This document shows, piece after piece, positions 62,001 to 64,000 of a stretch of DNA of 64,000 nucleotides. Source of the stretch: a virus; the IMG/VR virus record IMGVR_UViG_3300036770_001519, positions 1 through 64,000 of that record. One strand, 5' to 3'. Under the pieces are notes generated by a model, which was not told the origin of the DNA, did not search any database, and was given only the letters and a program-made list of their open reading frames with translations. Both the position numbers and the translations under genes were made by a program. The number at the start of each line of letters is the position of its first letter. The first letter of the stretch is position 1.

Positions 62001-64000
62001 CCACAGACTTGGAGATCACCTAGGAAACGTAGGAGAAAACTTCAAGACTCAAGAAGCACTTGAAGCTGGTCTTGCTCTTTCACCAGTTGCAGAAGAAGTG
62101 TTTGAAAAGCTACTGATCAGAAGCAATGACAAGATCAGCGAACTATTTGACATCAGCTATCATAGAATCTTCAAGAGACTTCCAGCCGACAAACGAAATG
62201 AAATCGGCGTTGAGATTCTTGGAGAGATGGCGTGGAATGACTATAAGGCAAAGCTGGAAAAGTCAACGGCAGAAGCAAGAGTCAAGACTGATCCTATACT
62301 TGCAGGAGCAGCTGCTCCGCGTGTAAGGGTATCTGATGTTGTCAATGACATTGCAGCAGTAGCCGCAGGAACAGCTACAAAGAAGACAATCAGAGAAGCA
62401 CTAAAAGCTGGCTTGACCAAAGATCAAATTTTAAGTAAGCTTAAAGAGTTTGGTGCTCTTACAGCTAAATCACTTGGGACTTATCTTCCAAAAGATCGTG
62501 ATGCAACACCATATACTTTTGTAAAAACATACAAGCATAGTAAGTTACCATTTCACGCTGATACAACACTAGAAGTTATAGATGAAAAAATAGCTAGAGA
62601 GGGTAAAGACACTAAAATAAATTATGTTGTTGATACCCGTATTTCACTTACTGGTTCAGAACTAGAAATACTTCCAATTTTTTACTCTATTAGTTTAGAA
62701 GATCTACGAGCAGAGTTTGTAAGACGGTCTGGAGAAAAAACAGAAGCTCCAGAAGTTTCAGAAACCGAGATTCTAGAGGCTATTGATGCCTTGAGCACCT
62801 CAACTGGCTTCGTAGATTCCGATGGTCTTGCTGTAGAGCTAACATCAACAGAAGCTGTTGTAGCCACAATGCGGGCTGTAGAAGCTGCTGAAACAAGAGC
62901 TGTAGCTGAAAGAGCTGCGGCAACAGCAGACGAACTATCGACAAGAACCGATGAGGAAATGCTTGGATATTCTCCAGACACTTCCGTATCTACGGCTGGT
63001 GTTGAGGTTCTGTCTGCTTCTGAAATCAATGTTGAGACTGAGGTACCAACACCAGCAGCACTGGGTGTAACAAATACACTTGCACGTCTTACAACAGTAA
63101 GAAACAATGCAGAAAGAGTATCTCAGGAGCTTCCTGAAACAGCGCGAAGACAGCTGGCTGCGTTTGCATCACTGGCTGTTTCAAACCCAGAAAGAACGGC
63201 TGAGCTTGTAAAAGCTTGGCGTGAGTATCAGACTAATAACGTACAGACCGCTCCAAGGGCTGCAGAGGAATATCTTGTTGCAGAGATGCGAAACATCATT
63301 GCACGGGATACAATTGAAACCCTTACTGGAATGTCGGATGAGGCATTGACCCAGTTTGTTAGATTGCGAAAATTCGTTGAAGAGTTTTCGGATACTCCAG
63401 AGTATGACAAGCTTATTATCAACAATGATTTTGAAGGCTTCATTGAAAAGCATCCAGAATTCTCAAGAGAACAGCTTCAACTATACTTGCTTGGTCTTTC
63501 TCACATTCAGTCTCAGCTTTCACGTGCTGAGTTCATGTCGGCATCTCGTACCCTTAGAAGGGATGCTGCAGCATACGATGCCGCAGTTGCGTATGTAAAG
63601 GAAAACGAAGAGGCATATGCCAAGGCTCTTGAAACAAAGAGCGATGCTGACAAGGATCTGATCAAGAAAGTAAAGGCAAGCAAGACCATAATCACAAACT
63701 ATGAGAACGCACAAAAGCGTGTTCAGATGGGTGTGCTTGGCAACGAGATCGTTGACCAGGGAGTGGTTGAGTCCGTAACAAAGACAAGAACATTCGACAT
63801 TGAAAACCTTGCCAACTACCGCAGGGTCTACGATATCTACCAAGGTGTCGAGGACGTGCTGAACAACAAGGGTATTTCGGTTGACATCAGTGTGCTTGAT
63901 CTTCTTGAGGAGTTCGACAAAGACAACAAGCTTATCAGCAGCATTGCCGAAAGACTTGGCGTTTCCGATGAGGAAAACCAAAGAGAGGCTGTGCTTGAGT
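59065..64000 (+). CDS. Giant internal virion protein, N-terminal part (3' end outside window), with HEMGH metallopeptidase domain
   Basis: 1645 codons with no stop to the window end. Starts MSGIDPFKLLQDVFE at the ATG 59065. Around residues 270-420 there are hydrophobic stretches (LLTTALTMGLATPQ, GAMTMLGLMRFGLGALG) suited to membrane passage. At residues 893-965, IGTVAHEMGHYNRF gives an HExxH zinc site (His899, Glu900, His903), followed by AAEEKFANGWAYY, which may hold the third ligand; this is like the metallopeptidase domain of phage polyvalent proteins. An AT-rich piece at about 62.4-62.7 kb suggests insertion. It may be the same gene as 2-4309. Confidence 0.75.
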   Translation, partial: MSGIDPFKLLQDVFESNKQLASERDPDTKPLFAQYAGLENSISESAVQPTLAAQRAERAQFDREYVGLSTLKAFDNLKFNVVDDNGSRFNRGYSAMKDTVQTASSQGWGERNIFRERQRLNMSKGQASGFIKTSDEMGSWRDRREGISQWYDGVVEHFEKWFHTTELEGDYQKLKWQLSQPDSSWTEARKYEALSNWQEQNKEAYDYIRRAGVDFNTFVGPTVNETGFNVAMMEAAKQAVLNRRMRLWEEDNGAVLKFVASAAESFKDPAMMRDILLTTALTMGLATPQVIGTRLGVNGLQVSQSALASARLLQLTGPMTGLIEGPVYAALRGTILNQAGRRATDTMVARGLAMFTEGAVAGTVASLADQRDDYEWRSLVFKDTDKVFKYDFKNAITEGVYSGTGAMTMLGLMRFGLGALGDFKYYSKGDWNNWGRSIANSLDTWAETKEGLTVFGEQLSDGRGMFFGDLIDRYMKGKDGRDFANIMLNGSRLFGRLDPVIAGRLNLDTKEVLEVAEEFEKITGVAGEAAMRRLDGVDPDLSNTFMLMLNKKFLESQDLSYPEVAGLLKDFSSYSSGKGMLPLPETGEGRFLRAVKKDPARTSQQLRRLLDLRILDKKLNKYGVSSVVALADAENALGRRLDLMEDNDYRSYRMAAAFAEGSQKEQAVVSSLSTLLSTTDEMVNIGGREIPTEVARQAVRTSLGLDGRKELLYLNDAGEADRATFMVMIDPATNEVLRTRRQLTVGKDGSLEISFAAKENASYKPENIISTVEFKEKIEEINNKIREGWLDWTKKNIKKAIEGVKDPVKKKEIEKTFDDLFNEGKEPTIENISRIFSMNKTEATVSQIIMRSLGYDPNEKMLRIARGSVDEGATGNIILAGTQALINATKASDIGTVAHEMGHYNRFIFGQDTEDSRAARHAIGITDDMWDKFKDWCGVKDGNWTLAAEEKFANGWAYYIRNVMQGNGKAPTTSIQRLFHRLGDHLGNVGENFKTQEALEAGLALSPVAEEVFEKLLIRSNDKISELFDISYHRIFKRLPADKRNEIGVEILGEMAWNDYKAKLEKSTAEARVKTDPILAGAAAPRVRVSDVVNDIAAVAAGTATKKTIREALKAGLTKDQILSKLKEFGALTAKSLGTYLPKDRDATPYTFVKTYKHSKLPFHADTTLEVIDEKIAREGKDTKINYVVDTRISLTGSELEILPIFYSISLEDLRAEFVRRSGEKTEAPEVSETEILEAIDALSTSTGFVDSDGLAVELTSTEAVVATMRAVEAAETRAVAERAAATADELSTRTDEEMLGYSPDTSVSTAGVEVLSASEINVETEVPTPAALGVTNTLARLTTVRNNAERVSQELPETARRQLAAFASLAVSNPERTAELVKAWREYQTNNVQTAPRAAEEYLVAEMRNIIARDTIETLTGMSDEALTQFVRLRKFVEEFSDTPEYDKLIINNDFEGFIEKHPEFSREQLQLYLLGLSHIQSQLSRAEFMSASRTLRRDAAAYDAAVAYVKENEEAYAKALETKSDADKDLIKKVKASKTIITNYENAQKRVQMGVLGNEIVDQGVVESVTKTRTFDIENLANYRRVYDIYQGVEDVLNNKGISVDISVLDLLEEFDKDNKLISSIAERLGVSDEENQREAVLE

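Noticed and set aside
1-64000. A CRISPR array, insertion sequence or lysogeny module
   Set aside because: No regular short repeats with spacers, no transposase, and no integrase or repressor genes were seen.

Overview
The window is most of the genome of a lytic, T7-like podovirus (single-subunit RNA polymerase type). Every convincing gene is on the + strand, and start/stop overlaps of 1-20 bases are common. The host is not shown directly. A cohesin-plus-dockerin protein at 23.3 kb ends in a calcium-loop pair of the style very common in Planctomycetes proteins, so a planctomycete host is a reasonable but unproven guess. An open reading frame runs off each end of the window. Both look like pieces of very large ejected internal virion proteins and may be the two ends of one gene cut by the point where the sequence was opened.

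Layout: (1) 2-4309, the C-terminal part of a giant virion protein carrying a probable ADP-ribosyltransferase domain. (2) 4310-5079, a gene-free, strongly structured region with terminator-like hairpins and the first of three identical 16-bp repeats (4487, 12502, 27523). I propose these repeats are promoters for the phage RNA polymerase. (3) 5.08-12.5 kb, an early region of about 27 small genes, mostly unknown, separated at first by hairpins. It includes a P-loop kinase, a DksA/TraR-like zinc finger, an invertebrate-type-lysozyme-like endolysin and several tiny membrane peptides missed by length cut-offs. (4) 12.5-31 kb, RNA polymerase, metallophosphatase, SSB, RusA resolvase, four tRNAs, ThyX, a deaminase, primase-helicase, the cohesin/dockerin protein, family A DNA polymerase, dNMP kinase, 5'-3' exonuclease, dUTPase and a B12-dependent ribonucleotide reductase. 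(5) 31.2-49.9 kb, portal, an AT-rich unknown, scaffold, capsid, a strong terminator, tail tube A and B, fibres, a membrane/lipoprotein pair, a 1774-aa fibre with a polyglycine tip, and a possible glycosidase. (6) 49.9-53 kb, a cluster of very small Lys-rich proteins, small terminase, a structured RNA region and large terminase. (7) 53-64 kb, internal virion proteins including one of 1441 aa and one that runs off the end and carries an HEMGH metallopeptidase domain.

How it works together: proteins ejected with the DNA (internal virion set, including the transferase and peptidase domains) would act first on the host. Host polymerase would then read the early region, and the phage polymerase the three repeat-marked units. 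The nucleotide genes (RNR, ThyX, dUTPase, deaminase, kinase) supply dNTPs, and T7-type replication, packaging and tail genes complete the cycle. I see no integrase, repressor, CRISPR array or insertion sequence, which fits a strictly lytic phage.
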